Assembly: GCF_013041605.1 (NCBI RefSeq)
Contig: NZ_JABEQC010000010.1
Span: 62,001-126,000, forward strand
DNA from: Vibrio plantisponsor
Lineage (GTDB): Bacteria > Pseudomonadota > Gammaproteobacteria > Enterobacterales > Vibrionaceae
Length of the DNA stretch: 64,000 bases
Direction of reading: 5' to 3'
In this document: positions 1 to 10,587 of the stretch, piece by piece
Layout of the letters: each line of letters opens with the position of its first letter
Numbering within the stretch: position 1 is the first letter of the stretch
The notes under the pieces: generated by a model
The model's database searches: none
What the model saw: only the letters and a program-made list of their open reading frames with translations
Told to the model about the DNA's origin: nothing
Position numbers and translations under genes: made by a program

Positions 1-858
1 GAGCATACATTTAACTTCCAAAATGCAGTAAATCCTGAAATTACAGCTGTTGTTAAAGAAGTAACTGAAACAATGAAGTCTGGCGACCTACACCGTTTCT
101 TCGGTGGCGATAAGAGCGCTGGTGTATTCATGAACGGTTTCTTCCCAATCATGATGTTCGGTCTACCTGGTGCAGCATTAGCTATGTACTTTGCAGCACC
201 TGCAGAAAAACGTCATCAAGTTGGTGGTGCATTGTTCTCTGTAGCATTCTGTTCATTCCTAACAGGTATCACAGAGCCTCTAGAGTTCATGTTCGTGTTC
301 CTAGCGCCTGCACTATATGCAATGCACGCAGTGTTTACTGGTCTAGCTCTAGTTGTTGCTAACATGTTTGGTACGCTACACGGCTTTGGTTTCTCTGCTG
401 GTCTAATCGACTTCGCACTAAACTGGGGTCTAGCAACTAAACCTGTAACTCTACTAATCATTGGTCTAGCGTTCTTCGCTCTGTACTTCTTCACATTTAC
501 ATTCGCAATCCGTACTTTCAACTTGAAGTCACCTGGTCGTGAAGATGATGAAGAAGCAAGTGCAGCACCTTCAAGCGTAAGCGCTGAAAAAGGTGAACTA
601 GCGCGTCAATACTTGAAAGCTTTAGGTGGTCATGAAAACCTAACTACTATCGATGCTTGTATTACTCGTCTACGTCTAACACTGAAAGACCGTTCAGTGG
701 CTGATGAAGCTGTATTGAAGAAACTAGGTGCTAAAGGTGTTGTTAAGCTTGGTGAAAACAACCTTCAAGTTATCCTTGGTCCACTAGCGGAAATCGTTGC
801 GGGCGAAATGAAAGCAATCAGTGCTACTGAAGATCTATCTGGCGTGAAACTGCCATAA
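1..858 (+). CDS. nagE: PTS N-acetylglucosamine-type EIICB permease, 3' part
   Basis: The reading frame is open from base 1, so the 5' end lies outside the window; 285 codons are visible. The visible part holds the last membrane segments of a glucose-family EIIC domain (GITEPLEFMF, then TLHGFGFSAG) and, after a charged Ala/Ser/Glu linker, a C-terminal EIIB domain. The EIIB motif DACITRLRL carries the phospho-accepting cysteine at 658-660. The protein ends right after EIIB, so no fused EIIA is present. In the family, EIICB takes up and phosphorylates the sugar at the inner membrane using phosphate from HPr through EIIA. N-acetylglucosamine specificity is inferred from the position next to glnS, as I recall for Vibrio nagE; a glucose EIICB is the alternative. 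Confidence 0.85.
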   Translation, partial: EHTFNFQNAVNPEITAVVKEVTETMKSGDLHRFFGGDKSAGVFMNGFFPIMMFGLPGAALAMYFAAPAEKRHQVGGALFSVAFCSFLTGITEPLEFMFVFLAPALYAMHAVFTGLALVVANMFGTLHGFGFSAGLIDFALNWGLATKPVTLLIIGLAFFALYFFTFTFAIRTFNLKSPGREDDEEASAAPSSVSAEKGELARQYLKALGGHENLTTIDACITRLRLTLKDRSVADEAVLKKLGAKGVVKLGENNLQVILGPLAEIVAGEMKAISATEDLSGVKLP

Positions 859-883
859 TAGATTAAATTCTTTAGCTGAAATG

Positions 884-913
884 AAAGCCTTCGCTATATG
901 CGAAGGCTTTTTG
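884..913 (+). terminator. Rho-independent terminator after nagE
   Basis: The stem AAAGCCTTCGC pairs with GCGAAGGCTTT across a short TATAT loop and is followed by a T run. It lies 26 bases after the nagE stop codon. Confidence 0.85.
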
Positions 914-1096
914 CTTTGTAAGACGTTGGCTACAGAACAAGCGAAGTAAATATTATTTCCTAATAAATCCGCAGTTTTTATTGTGAAAATGCCCAGAATT
1001 GTGGATCATTGAACGCAATATTTCTGTAGATTGCGGCTAATTTGGCCCAGACAGGAAAACTTTCTGCCAGTATTAAATTATTTTGAGGTGCTATAG

Positions 1097-2767
1097 ATGA
1101 GTGAAGCTGAGGCTCGTCCATCGAACTTCATTCGCCAAATCATAGATAAAGATTTAGCGGATGGTAAACACACTAGCGTGCATACTCGTTTCCCGCCAGA
1201 GCCTAATGGTTATCTGCATATCGGTCACGCTAAGTCGATTTGTTTGAACTTTGGTATCGCTCAAGACTATCAGGGCCAGTGTAACTTACGTTTTGATGAC
1301 ACAAACCCAGAGAAAGAAAACATCGAATACGTAGAATCAATTAAGAAAGATGTAAGTTGGCTAGGCTTTGAGTGGTCTGGTGATATCTGCTATTCATCTG
1401 ATTATTTTGACAAGTTGTACGAATATGCGCTGGAGCTGATCAACAAAGGTTTGGCTTATGTTGAAGAGCTGACTCCAGAGCAGATCCGCGAATACCGCGG
1501 TACTTTGACTACTCCAGGTAAACACAGCCCTTATCGTGATCGCAGCGTAGAAGAAAACTTAGCTCTATTTGAAAAAATGAGAGCTGGTGGCTTCAAAGAA
1601 GGTGAAGCATGTCTGCGTGCTAAAATCGATATGGCTTCGTCATTCATCGTAATGCGCGATCCAGTTATCTACCGTGTTCGTTTTGCTGAGCATCATCAGA
1701 CGGGTGACAAGTGGTGCATTTACCCGATGTACGACTTTACACACTGTATTTCCGATGCATTGGAAGGTATTACGCACTCTATCTGTACTTTGGAGTTCCA
1801 AGATAACCGTCGTCTGTACGACTGGGTGCTGGATAACATCACTATTGATTGCCATCCTCGCCAGTATGAGTTCAGCCGTCTGAATCTAGAATACACAGTC
1901 ATGTCTAAGCGTAAGCTAAACCAGCTTGTGACTGAGAAGTTAGTTGATGGTTGGGATGACCCTCGTATGCCTACCATTTCTGGCTTACGTCGTCGCGGCT
2001 TCACTGCTGCTTCTATCCGTGAGTTCTGTAAGCGTATCGGCGTTACTAAACAAGACAATATGATTGAATTCAGTTCTCTTGAATCATGTATTCGTGACGA
2101 TCTGAACACTAATGCACCGCGAGCTATGGCTGTATTGGATCCTGTGAAGATTGTTATTGAAAACTTCGATGCTGATAGTGTTGAAGTTCTCAATCTTGCT
2201 AACCATCCAAACGACCCAGAAATGGGTTCTCGCGATGTACCATTTACTCGCGAAATCTGGATTGAACGTGAAGACTTCCGCGAAGAAGGTAACAAGAAGT
2301 ACAAACGTTTGGTGTTAGGTAAAGAAGTTCGTCTACGTGGTGCGTATGTCATCAAAGCTGAGCGTGTAGAGAAAGACCAAGACGGCAATATCACAACGAT
2401 ATACTGTACTTACGATCCTGCGACTCTGGGCAAAAACCCAGAAGACGGCCGTAAAGTGAAAGGTGTTATCCATTGGGTATCCGCTGATAAAGGTTTACCT
2501 GCTGAATTCCGTCTTTACGATCGTCTATTTACTGTACCTAATCCAGCAGCTGCTGATGATTTCGCTGCAACGATTAACCCAGAGTCACTGGTTAAGGTGA
2601 ATGGTTTCGTTGAACCTAGCCTTGCGACAGCAGAAGCTGAAGTGGGTTACCAGTTTGAGCGTATGGGTTATTTCTGTGCAGATAACAAAGATTCAACGCC
2701 TGAATCTCTAGTGTTCAACCGTACAGTTGGTCTACGTGATACTTGGGCTAAAATTGAGTCTGAGTAA
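1097..2767 (+). CDS. glnS: Glutaminyl-tRNA synthetase
   Basis: Class I aminoacyl-tRNA synthetase that charges tRNA-Gln with glutamine in the cytoplasm. The 556 residues match the usual bacterial GlnRS length. The HIGH signature appears as [14 protein letters not shown] near residues 34-47, and the KMSKS-equivalent as VMSKRKL near residue 270. The C-terminal half has the beta-barrel anticodon-binding region expected for the family. The start ATG follows a GAGGTG ribosome-binding site. It is monocistronic, bounded by terminators on both sides. Confidence 0.97.
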   Translation: MSEAEARPSNFIRQIIDKDLADGKHTSVHTRFPPEPNGYLHIGHAKSICLNFGIAQDYQGQCNLRFDDTNPEKENIEYVESIKKDVSWLGFEWSGDICYSSDYFDKLYEYALELINKGLAYVEELTPEQIREYRGTLTTPGKHSPYRDRSVEENLALFEKMRAGGFKEGEACLRAKIDMASSFIVMRDPVIYRVRFAEHHQTGDKWCIYPMYDFTHCISDALEGITHSICTLEFQDNRRLYDWVLDNITIDCHPRQYEFSRLNLEYTVMSKRKLNQLVTEKLVDGWDDPRMPTISGLRRRGFTAASIREFCKRIGVTKQDNMIEFSSLESCIRDDLNTNAPRAMAVLDPVKIVIENFDADSVEVLNLANHPNDPEMGSRDVPFTREIWIEREDFREEGNKKYKRLVLGKEVRLRGAYVIKAERVEKDQDGNITTIYCTYDPATLGKNPEDGRKVKGVIHWVSADKGLPAEFRLYDRLFTVPNPAAADDFAATINPESLVKVNGFVEPSLATAEAEVGYQFERMGYFCADNKDSTPESLVFNRTVGLRDTWAKIESE

Positions 2768-2790
2768 TATCTGACAAAGTAAAACGATGC

Positions 2791-2822
2791 AAAAGCCAGC
2801 TTAAAGCTGGCTTTTATTTTTT
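2791..2822 (+). terminator. Rho-independent terminator after glnS
   Basis: The stem AAAAGCCAGC/GCTGGCTTTT has a TTAAA loop and is followed by a T-rich tail, shortly after the glnS stop. Confidence 0.88.
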
Positions 2823-3000
2823 GAATCGTCATTATGGAATCGGGCATGAGTAGCAAAAATGGATTTTTAGTGTGAGATTGCTGCGATTATTACGGTACGA
2901 ACACATTTTTTGCGTTATCTCCTATAGTTTTGCTTCTCTTATCCGATATATTTAACAGATTGTTATCTTTATTAATTCATAGCACCTAGCTGAGCCTTAT

Positions 3001-6000
3001 ATGCGTCAATTTTTTAAACGCCTGTTACTGCCAATCGCTGTAGCGGCCGTGACTCAGACTTCTTTCGTTAGTGCAGAGAGTATTCGCCTTATTGGTCCGA
3101 CTGGCGAAGTTCAGTCAGCGCCGCAATATAGTAGTGATATTGTCCGTAATCGAACAACAGCAACGGCAGAGCCTTCACAGGTTATTGGCCCTACTTCTGA
3201 AAAAGACACTTTATGGTCGATTGCGTCACGTATACGTCCCTCAAACCAAGTATCTGTACAGCAGACTCTACTGGCAATTTATCGTTTAAACCCTCAAGCG
3301 TTTGAAAATCAAAATATTCATAGCCTAATTCCTGGTAGTACATTACGCATTCCTTCTCTCGCTCAAGTGAGCAGTGTTTCAACGGAAGAAGCGGTTAAAG
3401 TGATGGCTGCGCATAAAGCTCGTCTCGCGCAACAGCCTGCTAAGCCAGCAACACCCGTCGTAAACACTCCGAAAGCAGAACCAAAACCGACAGCAGATGT
3501 GAAACCAGCCGTTGTCACTCCTGCTGAAACACAAACACCAGAAGTCAAAGTAACACCAACAGCACCTGTCGTTGCAGAAAAGCCGGTTGTAGAAGCGAAA
3601 AATGGCGGCAGTATGAAAGCATCATCAGCCGACCAAAATGAAATTCAGGCACTGGAAGAAAAGAACCACAGACTGCGTTTGATGCTCGCTGAAGTGCAAT
3701 CTGAAGTAAGCGGCTTGAAACAAGAACTGGGCGACGAAAACCGCATTCGTTCTGAAGTCGAAAAACTGCTAGCTGAAGAGAGAACCAAACGCGAAGAAAT
3801 GCAGCGTCTAGCGCCTTCTAAGCTGGATGAGTTGCTAGCGAACAACTGGGTAGTAGCAGGATTAGCTCTTATACCTGGATTGCTCATTGCCTTACTGGTA
3901 GTGCTATTTTTAGGACGCCGCTCGGGTTCAAGCCAAGCCTCAAATTCTCCGGCACAGGAAACTGCACTTAACGCGAACTCTAATGCCGATGTGATGGCTC
4001 CAATCGCTTTGGGTGATCAGGCTCTCGAAGATTTAGATGATGAGTTGCTTCTTGACGATGACCTGTTTGGCAGTATGGATGACAACGATTCACTGTTTGG
4101 TGAAGAGAAGAAAGAAGAATCAGAAGAAGATGATGAAGACATCTTTGCTGGCTTAGATGAGAGCGATCTAGACTTCGACTTAGAAGGTGAAGATGGCGAA
4201 GACTTGTTTGCGGCTATCGATGATTCAGGTGACCTTGATACTGACTTTGGTGACTTGTCTTCAAGCAATAACGGCATCAATGTTAATGGTGATGAAAAAG
4301 CGCTTGGTCTAGAAGAAATGGAACGTGCGTTAGACCAAGCCTCACAAAACTACGATGAAGACGATGAGATCGGCTTTGACCTATCTGATGATGGCGAAAT
4401 GTCACAAGCCGATATTGAATCTTTGTTGGCTGCAGATGATTCTGAAGAGTTGGATTCGCCTTCTCTTGACCAATCTATGTTGGATGAGCTTTTTGCAGCA
4501 CAAGACGATGAAGAAACAAGCTCAGAGCTGTTAGATTTTGACAGCTTGCTTGATGATGAAAAATCGCAAACTAATTCTGAGCCAGAAGCGGCTAAGTTCA
4601 CTTCAGATGAAGAGCTAGACGACCTATTTGCAAACATCGAAGCACAAGCAGACTTAGAGTCACTAGAGGCGAATGCACAAGACGAGACAGCGCTACTTGA
4701 TGAGTTGTTGCTTGAAGAGGAAGAAGACGAGCCTGATTTTGAAGCCAATAGCACCGCATTGCTAGATGAGCTTTTAAATGAAAACGGGTTTGATGAAGCT
4801 GATTCTGAACAAAATGTCGCTGATGAGATGATGCTGGAACTGGATGAACTACTCGGAGAAGCGGGTGATTCAGATATTCCTGATATTGATGAAAACAGTA
4901 CAGCTCTGCTCGATGATTTTGTCGGTGAACTTAGTGAAGAACCGACAGGCTACGAAGACTTCTTGGCTGATGAAGTCACTTCAGAATCGGAAGACACAGA
5001 AGAGAAAGATGAAAGTTTAGAGCTTTTTGATGAGTTGTTGACCATTGAACAAAATGCGGAATCTGAAGATCTGGTTGAAGACTTTAATAGTGCCAACTTT
5101 ATTGACGACCTCATTACCAATGCGCCTAAGTCTGACCCATTGTTGGATGAAGAATTTGAATCTATCTCAGCTCTGGATGAAGAAGATTTTGATCTGGATG
5201 ACTTCGAGTTCAATCCAGAGATTGAAGGTGGCGAGAAAGCGGAAGAAGATCAAGAGGAAGCAGAGCAAGAGCAAGTTGTTGCGAATGAATTCGGCGTTCC
5301 ACAAGATGACGATTGGGTTTTTGATGACCCAGAAACAGAAACAGAAACAGAAACAGAAACAGAAACTGCGGACGTTCAAGTTGAAGAGTCTGAATCTGAA
5401 CAGCCAGATCAAGACATTGCGGCTGAATTCGATGAATTAGATCTTCCGGAGTACACAGAAGAAGATGCGCTGGCGGATATTGAATCTGAAGCAGCAGAAA
5501 CTGAAGCTCCAGAAGCGCAAGATGAAGTGACACCTGCCGAGGTTTTGGCAGAAGAGTCTGAGTCAGAATTGCCAGAGCAAGACATTGCCGCTGAATTCGA
5601 CGAGTTAGATCTTCCAGAGTACACAGAAGAAGACGCGTTAGCGGATGTTGAATCTGAAGCAGCAGAAACGGAAACTCCAGAAGCGCAAGACGAAGTGACA
5701 CCTGCTGAGGTTTTGGCAGAAGAGTCTGAGTCTGAATTACCAGAGCAAGATATTGCCGCTGAATTCGACGAGTTAGATCTTCCTGAGTACACAGAAGAAG
5801 ATGCGCTGGCGGATGTTGAATCTGAAGCAGTAGAAACTGAAACTCCTGAAGCGCAAGATGAAGTGACACCTGCTGAGCTTTTGGCAGAAGAGCCTGAGTC
5901 TGAATTGCCAGAGCAAGACATTGCGGCTGAATTCGACGAGTTAGATCTTCCAGAGTACACAGAAGAAGATGCGCTGGCAGATGTTGAATCTGAAGCCGCA

Positions 6001-7173
6001 GAAACGGAAGCTCTTGAAGCGCAAGACGAAGCGGAATCTGCTGAGATTTTGGCAGAAGAGTCTGAATTGCCAGAGCAAGATATTGCCGCTGAATTCGATG
6101 AATTAGAGCTTCCAGAGTACACAGAAGAAGATGCGCTGGCAGATGTTGAATCTGAAGCAGTAGAAACGGAAACTCCAGAAGCGCAAGATGAAGCGGAACC
6201 TGCTGAGCTTTTGGCAGAAGAGCCTGAGTCTGAATTGCCAGAGCAAGATATTGCGGCTGAATTCGATGAATTAGAGCTTCCAGAGTACACAGAAGAAGAC
6301 GCGCTGGCGGATTCTGAGTTCGCCGAAGAGTCAGACTTACCAGAAGCCGCTGCAGAGCTTGCGGATGTTGAAATTAACGATTCTGATCTACCTGAATATA
6401 CGGAAGAAGATGCATTAGCGGATATGTTCTCCCAAACGGATGAGCTATCTGATGAGTCAGAAGACGAACAGTCAGATGATTCTTCTCTGTACGCAGAGAT
6501 TGAACCGGAGACAACTGAAGTTAATCTTAGCGACGTCTCTAAACTAGAGTTTGATGAACAAGCACTTTCTGATTGGTTGTCTGATGAAGATAGAGTAGAA
6601 ACAAACTTTACCTTTGATAAGCCTATTGATGCGAAGTCCGTTGACAGTGCGGGTATGGACATTGATGCCATGCTGGAAATGGGCGGGGAAGATTGGAATG
6701 GTTTCAACTTAACGCCTGACCAAAAAGCGACAATACCTGACGAAGTACCAGAGACTGAGAAGGACGTGTGGCATCCAGAAATTCAGGTCAAAGAGCCTGA
6801 AGTTGCCCAAGAAAACTGGGGAAATCAGGATGAGTTTGCTGAATTCGAGCCAACTAACCGTCAATTTATGACAATCGATGATCTTATGGCTCAGGTTGAA
6901 AACGATGATGGCAGCACTCTGAATCTTGATAACGAAGAGTTAAAGCTGGATGTTGGTCTTAACGAGTTCCCTGACGTTATTGGCGAAGTTAGTGATATCG
7001 ATGTAGACAGTAATTCTGAAGCCGCAGGCAAGCTGGATTTAGCGAAAATCTACATTGAGATGAACGATGATAAAGGTGCGATTAAGCTACTCGAAGAAGC
7101 GATCGTGGATGGTAGTGATGAGATAAGGCAGCAAGCGAAACACCTTATTGATGTCATTAACGGTCGAGTGTAG
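3001..7173 (+). CDS. hubP: Polar landmark protein HubP (FimV family)
   Basis: A 1390-residue FimV/HubP-type protein. In order: an N-terminal signal/anchor (about residues 1-25); a periplasmic LysM-like peptidoglycan-binding region (about 64-118, LWSIASRIRPSN... to LRIPSL); a Pro/Ala/Lys linker; a coiled coil (about 212-275); one transmembrane helix (about 284-304); a very acidic cytoplasmic region; and a short C-terminal FimV/TPR-like domain (about 1339-1390, LDLAKIYIEMNDDKGAIKLLEEAI). Within the acidic region a unit of about 56 residues (QDIAAEFDELDLPEYTEEDALAD...) is repeated in tandem. In Vibrio, HubP recruits the ParA-type ATPases for the chromosome origin, flagellum and chemotaxis arrays to the cell pole. 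The length is set by the repeats and differs between strains. It lies between glnS and truA, as I recall for V. cholerae. Confidence 0.93.
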   Translation: MRQFFKRLLLPIAVAAVTQTSFVSAESIRLIGPTGEVQSAPQYSSDIVRNRTTATAEPSQVIGPTSEKDTLWSIASRIRPSNQVSVQQTLLAIYRLNPQAFENQNIHSLIPGSTLRIPSLAQVSSVSTEEAVKVMAAHKARLAQQPAKPATPVVNTPKAEPKPTADVKPAVVTPAETQTPEVKVTPTAPVVAEKPVVEAKNGGSMKASSADQNEIQALEEKNHRLRLMLAEVQSEVSGLKQELGDENRIRSEVEKLLAEERTKREEMQRLAPSKLDELLANNWVVAGLALIPGLLIALLVVLFLGRRSGSSQASNSPAQETALNANSNADVMAPIALGDQALEDLDDELLLDDDLFGSMDDNDSLFGEEKKEESEEDDEDIFAGLDESDLDFDLEGEDGEDLFAAIDDSGDLDTDFGDLSSSNNGINVNGDEKALGLEEMERALDQASQNYDEDDEIGFDLSDDGEMSQADIESLLAADDSEELDSPSLDQSMLDELFAAQDDEETSSELLDFDSLLDDEKSQTNSEPEAAKFTSDEELDDLFANIEAQADLESLEANAQDETALLDELLLEEEEDEPDFEANSTALLDELLNENGFDEADSEQNVADEMMLELDELLGEAGDSDIPDIDENSTALLDDFVGELSEEPTGYEDFLADEVTSESEDTEEKDESLELFDELLTIEQNAESEDLVEDFNSANFIDDLITNAPKSDPLLDEEFESISALDEEDFDLDDFEFNPEIEGGEKAEEDQEEAEQEQVVANEFGVPQDDDWVFDDPETETETETETETADVQVEESESEQPDQDIAAEFDELDLPEYTEEDALADIESEAAETEAPEAQDEVTPAEVLAEESESELPEQDIAAEFDELDLPEYTEEDALADVESEAAETETPEAQDEVTPAEVLAEESESELPEQDIAAEFDELDLPEYTEEDALADVESEAVETETPEAQDEVTPAELLAEEPESELPEQDIAAEFDELDLPEYTEEDALADVESEAAETEALEAQDEAESAEILAEESELPEQDIAAEFDELELPEYTEEDALADVESEAVETETPEAQDEAEPAELLAEEPESELPEQDIAAEFDELELPEYTEEDALADSEFAEESDLPEAAAELADVEINDSDLPEYTEEDALADMFSQTDELSDESEDEQSDDSSLYAEIEPETTEVNLSDVSKLEFDEQALSDWLSDEDRVETNFTFDKPIDAKSVDSAGMDIDAMLEMGGEDWNGFNLTPDQKATIPDEVPETEKDVWHPEIQVKEPEVAQENWGNQDEFAEFEPTNRQFMTIDDLMAQVENDDGSTLNLDNEELKLDVGLNEFPDVIGEVSDIDVDSNSEAAGKLDLAKIYIEMNDDKGAIKLLEEAIVDGSDEIRQQAKHLIDVINGRV
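5332..5366 (+). repeat. Hexanucleotide microsatellite (GAAACA)n inside hubP
   Basis: Five perfect GAAACA units plus a partial sixth encode alternating Thr-Glu. Because the unit is 6 bp, slippage would change the protein by two residues without a frameshift. Confidence 0.9.
5410..6423 (+). repeat. Tandem 168-bp in-frame repeat array in hubP
   Basis: Units begin at about 5410, 5578, 5746, 5914, 6076 and 6244. The spacing is 168 bp, except unit 4, which is 162 bp. A degenerate seventh copy of DLPEYTEEDALAD follows near 6385. Each full unit encodes about 56 acidic residues starting QDIAAEFDEL. Units are very similar at DNA level, which suggests recent expansion or homogenisation. Confidence 0.93.
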
Positions 7174-7188
7174 ACAATCACAGTAGAG

Positions 7189-7215
7189 GAGGCAGCATTG
7201 GCTGCCTCTTTGTTT
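7189..7215 (+). terminator. Rho-independent terminator after hubP
   Basis: The stem GAGGCAGC/GCTGCCTC has an ATTG loop and is followed by TTTGTTT, 15 bases after the hubP stop. Confidence 0.85.
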
Positions 7216-7346
7216 ATTCAGCTATCTTAAATAACAGATATGATCTTACCGTTGTATGTATTTTGCGGGTTAGAAATCTTAAGCGATTGATATTATACTG
7301 CCCGCCCCAAGGTCCTTAGGCCTACAGTTTTTAAGAGTGATACACC

Positions 7347-8141
7347 ATGAGAATAGCGTTGGGTATTGAGTATGACGGTACTCATTACTTTGGTTGGCAG
7401 CGTCAAAGAGAAGTTGCAAGTGTTCAAGAAGAGCTAGAGAAAGCTCTATCTGTCGTCGCTAACCATCCTGTTGAAGTTCAGTGTGCAGGACGCACAGATG
7501 CTGGTGTACATGGCACTGGGCAAGTTGTGCATTTTGATACAACAGCGACACGCAAAATGGTTGCTTGGACGATGGGAACCAATGCAAATCTACCCAAGAA
7601 TATCGCTGTGCGTTGGGCGAAAGAAGTTCCAGATGAGTTCCACGCTCGCTTCACAGCAACAGCACGTCGCTATCGCTACGTGATTTATAACCATGAGTAT
7701 CGTCCGGGGATATTGGCTTCTGGTGTGAGTCACTATCACGGGGAACTTGACGCAGAAAGAATGCATCAAGCCGGTCAATATTTGTTGGGTGAGAATGATT
7801 TCACGTCATTTAGAGCTGTTCATTGCCAGTCACGCAGTCCGTGGCGTAATATTATGCACTTAAATGTTACTCGCCATGAACGTTACGTAGTGATTGATAT
7901 TAAAGCGAATGCTTTCGTTCATCACATGGTTCGCAACATTACTGGTAGCCTTATTGCTGTTGGTCGTGGTGAGAAAGAACCAGAGTGGATCCAGTGGTTA
8001 CTGGAAGCGAAAGATCGCACATTGGCAGGTGCAACCGCAAAAGCGGAAGGCTTATATTTGGTGTCTGTGGATTACCCACAAGAGTTTGATTTACCTCAAC
8101 CACCTTTAGGGCCGCTATTTTTACCTGATCATTTGAACTAA
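7347..8141 (+). CDS. truA: tRNA pseudouridine(38-40) synthase TruA
   Basis: Converts uridines 38-40 in the anticodon arm of many tRNAs to pseudouridine. It has 264 residues, close to the E. coli length. The conserved catalytic motif is [10 protein letters not shown] with Asp51 as the nucleophile, and the RNA-binding [14 protein letters not shown] block follows near residue 91. No signal peptide; cytoplasmic. The ATG follows AGAGTG at a reasonable distance. It stands between terminators of hubP and the accD leader. Confidence 0.96.
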   Translation: MRIALGIEYDGTHYFGWQRQREVASVQEELEKALSVVANHPVEVQCAGRTDAGVHGTGQVVHFDTTATRKMVAWTMGTNANLPKNIAVRWAKEVPDEFHARFTATARRYRYVIYNHEYRPGILASGVSHYHGELDAERMHQAGQYLLGENDFTSFRAVHCQSRSPWRNIMHLNVTRHERYVVIDIKANAFVHHMVRNITGSLIAVGRGEKEPEWIQWLLEAKDRTLAGATAKAEGLYLVSVDYPQEFDLPQPPLGPLFLPDHLN

Positions 8142-8350
8142 TGTTGAACTAAAGTGTAGTAATTGGCTCAAAGTTATCAGTTGATTAGCATTCAAAATGA
8201 GCAGAATTAGGTGTGTGGGGCTGGTGCAAGAAATAGGTACAACCAGTTTTTTGTCTACAGTTGGCATTTTCTATGCTTTAATCCCCACGCATTATTGTCG
8301 AATTTAAATCTTTCGCATTGAGCGGGAGAGCACAGAGTAAAAGGTCTTCT

Positions 8351-9277
8351 ATGAGTTGGCTTGAAAAGATTTTAGAAAAAAGCAACATAGTTACTTCACG
8401 TAAAGCATCGATTCCTGAAGGTGTTTGGACGAAGTGTACATCTTGTGAGCAGGTACTCTACCACGCAGAACTTGAGCGCAACCTCGAAGTTTGTCCTAAG
8501 TGTAATCATCACATGCGTATGAAAGCGCGTCGTCGTTTGGAAACATTCTTAGACGAAAACAATCGTCAAGAGATTGCACAAGAGCTTGAGCCTCAAGATA
8601 AACTGAAATTCAAAGATTCTAAGCGTTATAAAGAACGTCTTGCAGCTGCACAAAAGAGCAGTGGTGAGAAAGATGCTCTTATCGTGATGAATGGTGAACT
8701 GCACGGTATTCCTCTTGTGGCTTGTGCTTTTGAGTTCTCATTCATGGGCGGTTCAATGGGTTCTGTTGTTGGTGCTCGTTTTGTTCGTGCTGTTGAATCT
8801 GCAATTGAAAGAAACTGTGGTCTAGTATGTTTCTCTGCAAGTGGTGGTGCTCGTATGCAAGAGGCGTTGATGTCTCTAATGCAAATGGCTAAAACCAGTG
8901 CGGCGTTAGAGCGCTTGTCAAACAAAGGTCTGCCGTTCATTTCGGTAATGACTGACCCTACAATGGGTGGTGTTTCTGCAAGTCTTGCAATGCTGGGTGA
9001 TATCAACATCGGTGAGCCCAAAGCACTGATCGGTTTTGCTGGCCGTCGCGTTATCGAACAAACTGTACGTGAAGATCTTCCAGAAGGTTTCCAACGCAGT
9101 GAATTCCTGCTAGAGCACGGTGCGATTGATATGATCGTAGACCGCCGCGAAATGCGTCAACGCATTGCAGGCTTGCTAGCGAAGATGACCAACCAAAAAT
9201 CTCCACTCGTAGTTTCTGTGAACGATGCTCCACAAGAGGAAGCATATTCAGTACCAGAAGCGAAGAAAAAAGGGTAA
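8351..9277 (+). CDS. accD: Acetyl-CoA carboxylase carboxyltransferase subunit beta
   Basis: Beta subunit of the carboxyltransferase that makes malonyl-CoA with AccA, the first committed step of fatty-acid synthesis. It has 308 residues. An N-terminal Cys4 zinc ribbon is visible (C29, C32, C48, C51), followed by the crotonase-like fold with [19 protein letters not shown] and [13 protein letters not shown] start at the ATG giving [10 protein letters not shown], which aligns with the E. coli N-terminus and is preceded by an AAAAGG Shine-Dalgarno at 8338-8343. The frame is open further upstream to a TTG at 8318, but that extension is not conserved in my memory of the family. Confidence 0.96.
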   Translation: MSWLEKILEKSNIVTSRKASIPEGVWTKCTSCEQVLYHAELERNLEVCPKCNHHMRMKARRRLETFLDENNRQEIAQELEPQDKLKFKDSKRYKERLAAAQKSSGEKDALIVMNGELHGIPLVACAFEFSFMGGSMGSVVGARFVRAVESAIERNCGLVCFSASGGARMQEALMSLMQMAKTSAALERLSNKGLPFISVMTDPTMGGVSASLAMLGDINIGEPKALIGFAGRRVIEQTVREDLPEGFQRSEFLLEHGAIDMIVDRREMRQRIAGLLAKMTNQKSPLVVSVNDAPQEEAYSVPEAKKKG

Positions 9278-9321
9278 AGTAGGCGCTAACTAAACCAAAG
9301 AAAACAATGGTTCTACGTTAG

Positions 9322-10587
9322 ATGAAACAAAACCCAATTCCTCAAGCCACATCCCCACTGTCGATGTGGCTTGATTATTTAACCCATATTCATACTTCTG
9401 CAATTGATTTAGGCTTAGACCGCGTTCAAGCGGTGGCTAACAAAGCCTCTCTCACTAAACCTGCTCCTACCGTTATCACAGTTGCCGGAACCAACGGCAA
9501 GGGTTCTACCTGTGCGTTAATGGAAAGTATTCTTCTGGATGCTGGTTATTCGGTCGGTGTCTACAGTTCTCCTCACCTTATCAGCTACAACGAACGTGTA
9601 CGTATTAACGGCGTTGATGCTCGTGATGAACAACACACAGAAGCTTTTGCTTATATTGAACAACAGCGTGGCGAGATCAGCCTAAGTTTTTTCGAATTCG
9701 GAACATTAGCGGCTCTTCGCATTTTCCAAACTGAAAAAGTCGATGTTGTGCTGTTAGAGGTCGGTCTTGGCGGTCGTCTAGATGCGACTAACGTGGTTGA
9801 TCACGATGTATCGGTTATTACTAGCTTAGCCATCGACCATGTTGATTGGCTGGGTGACGACATCAATGTAATTGGTTTTGAGAAAGCGGGTATTTTCCGC
9901 TCAGGCAAACCTGCTATTTGTGGACAACCTAAGCCTCCGTCAACAGTTGCCGCTCACGCCGATGATATTGGTGCGGATCTCTATCAGGTTGGTATCCAGT
10001 TTGATTATGAAAAAGTGTCAGACACGGTTTGGCAGTGGAGAAGTGGGCCTTTTGACCTCACCGATCTGCCAGTGCCAACACTTCCTCTTGCTAATGCAGC
10101 AACGGCGTTGATGGCTCTGGGATGTTCAGGTTTAGAAGTCAGCGATGTCAATATTGTCGAAGGTCTGCGCAAAGCAAGATTGGCGGGACGCATGCAACGC
10201 ATTAGCGATAAGCCAATAATATTGCTTGATGTAGCTCATAACCCTCATTCCGCCGAGTATCTCGCTAACCAGATTCGTGCTCAGTTCCCTGATCAAACCG
10301 TACATATGGTGCTTGGTATGCTGCACGACAAAGATATTAAGTCCACCATTGATGTGCTTAAACCGCTGGTCAAGCATTGGTATCCAGCTTCTTTGTCTGG
10401 CCCGAGAGCGGCTTCTGCGAGTGAACTGTGCCAGCACCTTGAACAAGGTCAGGTTGAGTATTCAAACCCTGTTTGTGCATTTGAAAGTGCGATGACAAGT
10501 GTTACGGATGGTGATGTCATAATCGTTGCTGGGTCTTTCCACACAGTCGGTGAAGTGCTTGAGCACTGGAAAAATAAAGGAGCGTAA
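9322..10587 (+). CDS. folC: Bifunctional dihydrofolate/folylpolyglutamate synthase
   Basis: Adds glutamate to dihydropteroate and then to folates, retaining them in the cytoplasm. It has 421 residues, typical of FolC. Visible motifs are the ATP-binding P-loop TVAGTNGKGSTCA near residues 52-64, the Mur-ligase family YSSPHL, LEVGLGGRLDATNVV and LDVAHNPHSA. It follows accD by 44 bases, and its stop codon directly abuts the ATG of dedD, so translational coupling within an accD-folC-dedD unit is likely. Confidence 0.96.
   Translation: MKQNPIPQATSPLSMWLDYLTHIHTSAIDLGLDRVQAVANKASLTKPAPTVITVAGTNGKGSTCALMESILLDAGYSVGVYSSPHLISYNERVRINGVDARDEQHTEAFAYIEQQRGEISLSFFEFGTLAALRIFQTEKVDVVLLEVGLGGRLDATNVVDHDVSVITSLAIDHVDWLGDDINVIGFEKAGIFRSGKPAICGQPKPPSTVAAHADDIGADLYQVGIQFDYEKVSDTVWQWRSGPFDLTDLPVPTLPLANAATALMALGCSGLEVSDVNIVEGLRKARLAGRMQRISDKPIILLDVAHNPHSAEYLANQIRAQFPDQTVHMVLGMLHDKDIKSTIDVLKPLVKHWYPASLSGPRAASASELCQHLEQGQVEYSNPVCAFESAMTSVTDGDVIIVAGSFHTVGEVLEHWKNKGA

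Noticed and set aside
5410..6423. Regular repeats as a possible CRISPR array
   Set aside because: Units are 168 bp, contiguous and in-frame coding within hubP; no short repeat/spacer alternation and no cas genes.
5409..6707. 432-residue serine-rich open frame antisense to hubP
   Set aside because: It mirrors the GAA/GAT-rich acidic repeats on the other strand, which read as Ser/Ala codons. There is no ribosome-binding site or family resemblance.
8318..8350. TTG-started N-terminal extension of accD
   Set aside because: The ATG at 8351 has the Shine-Dalgarno and matches the family start.
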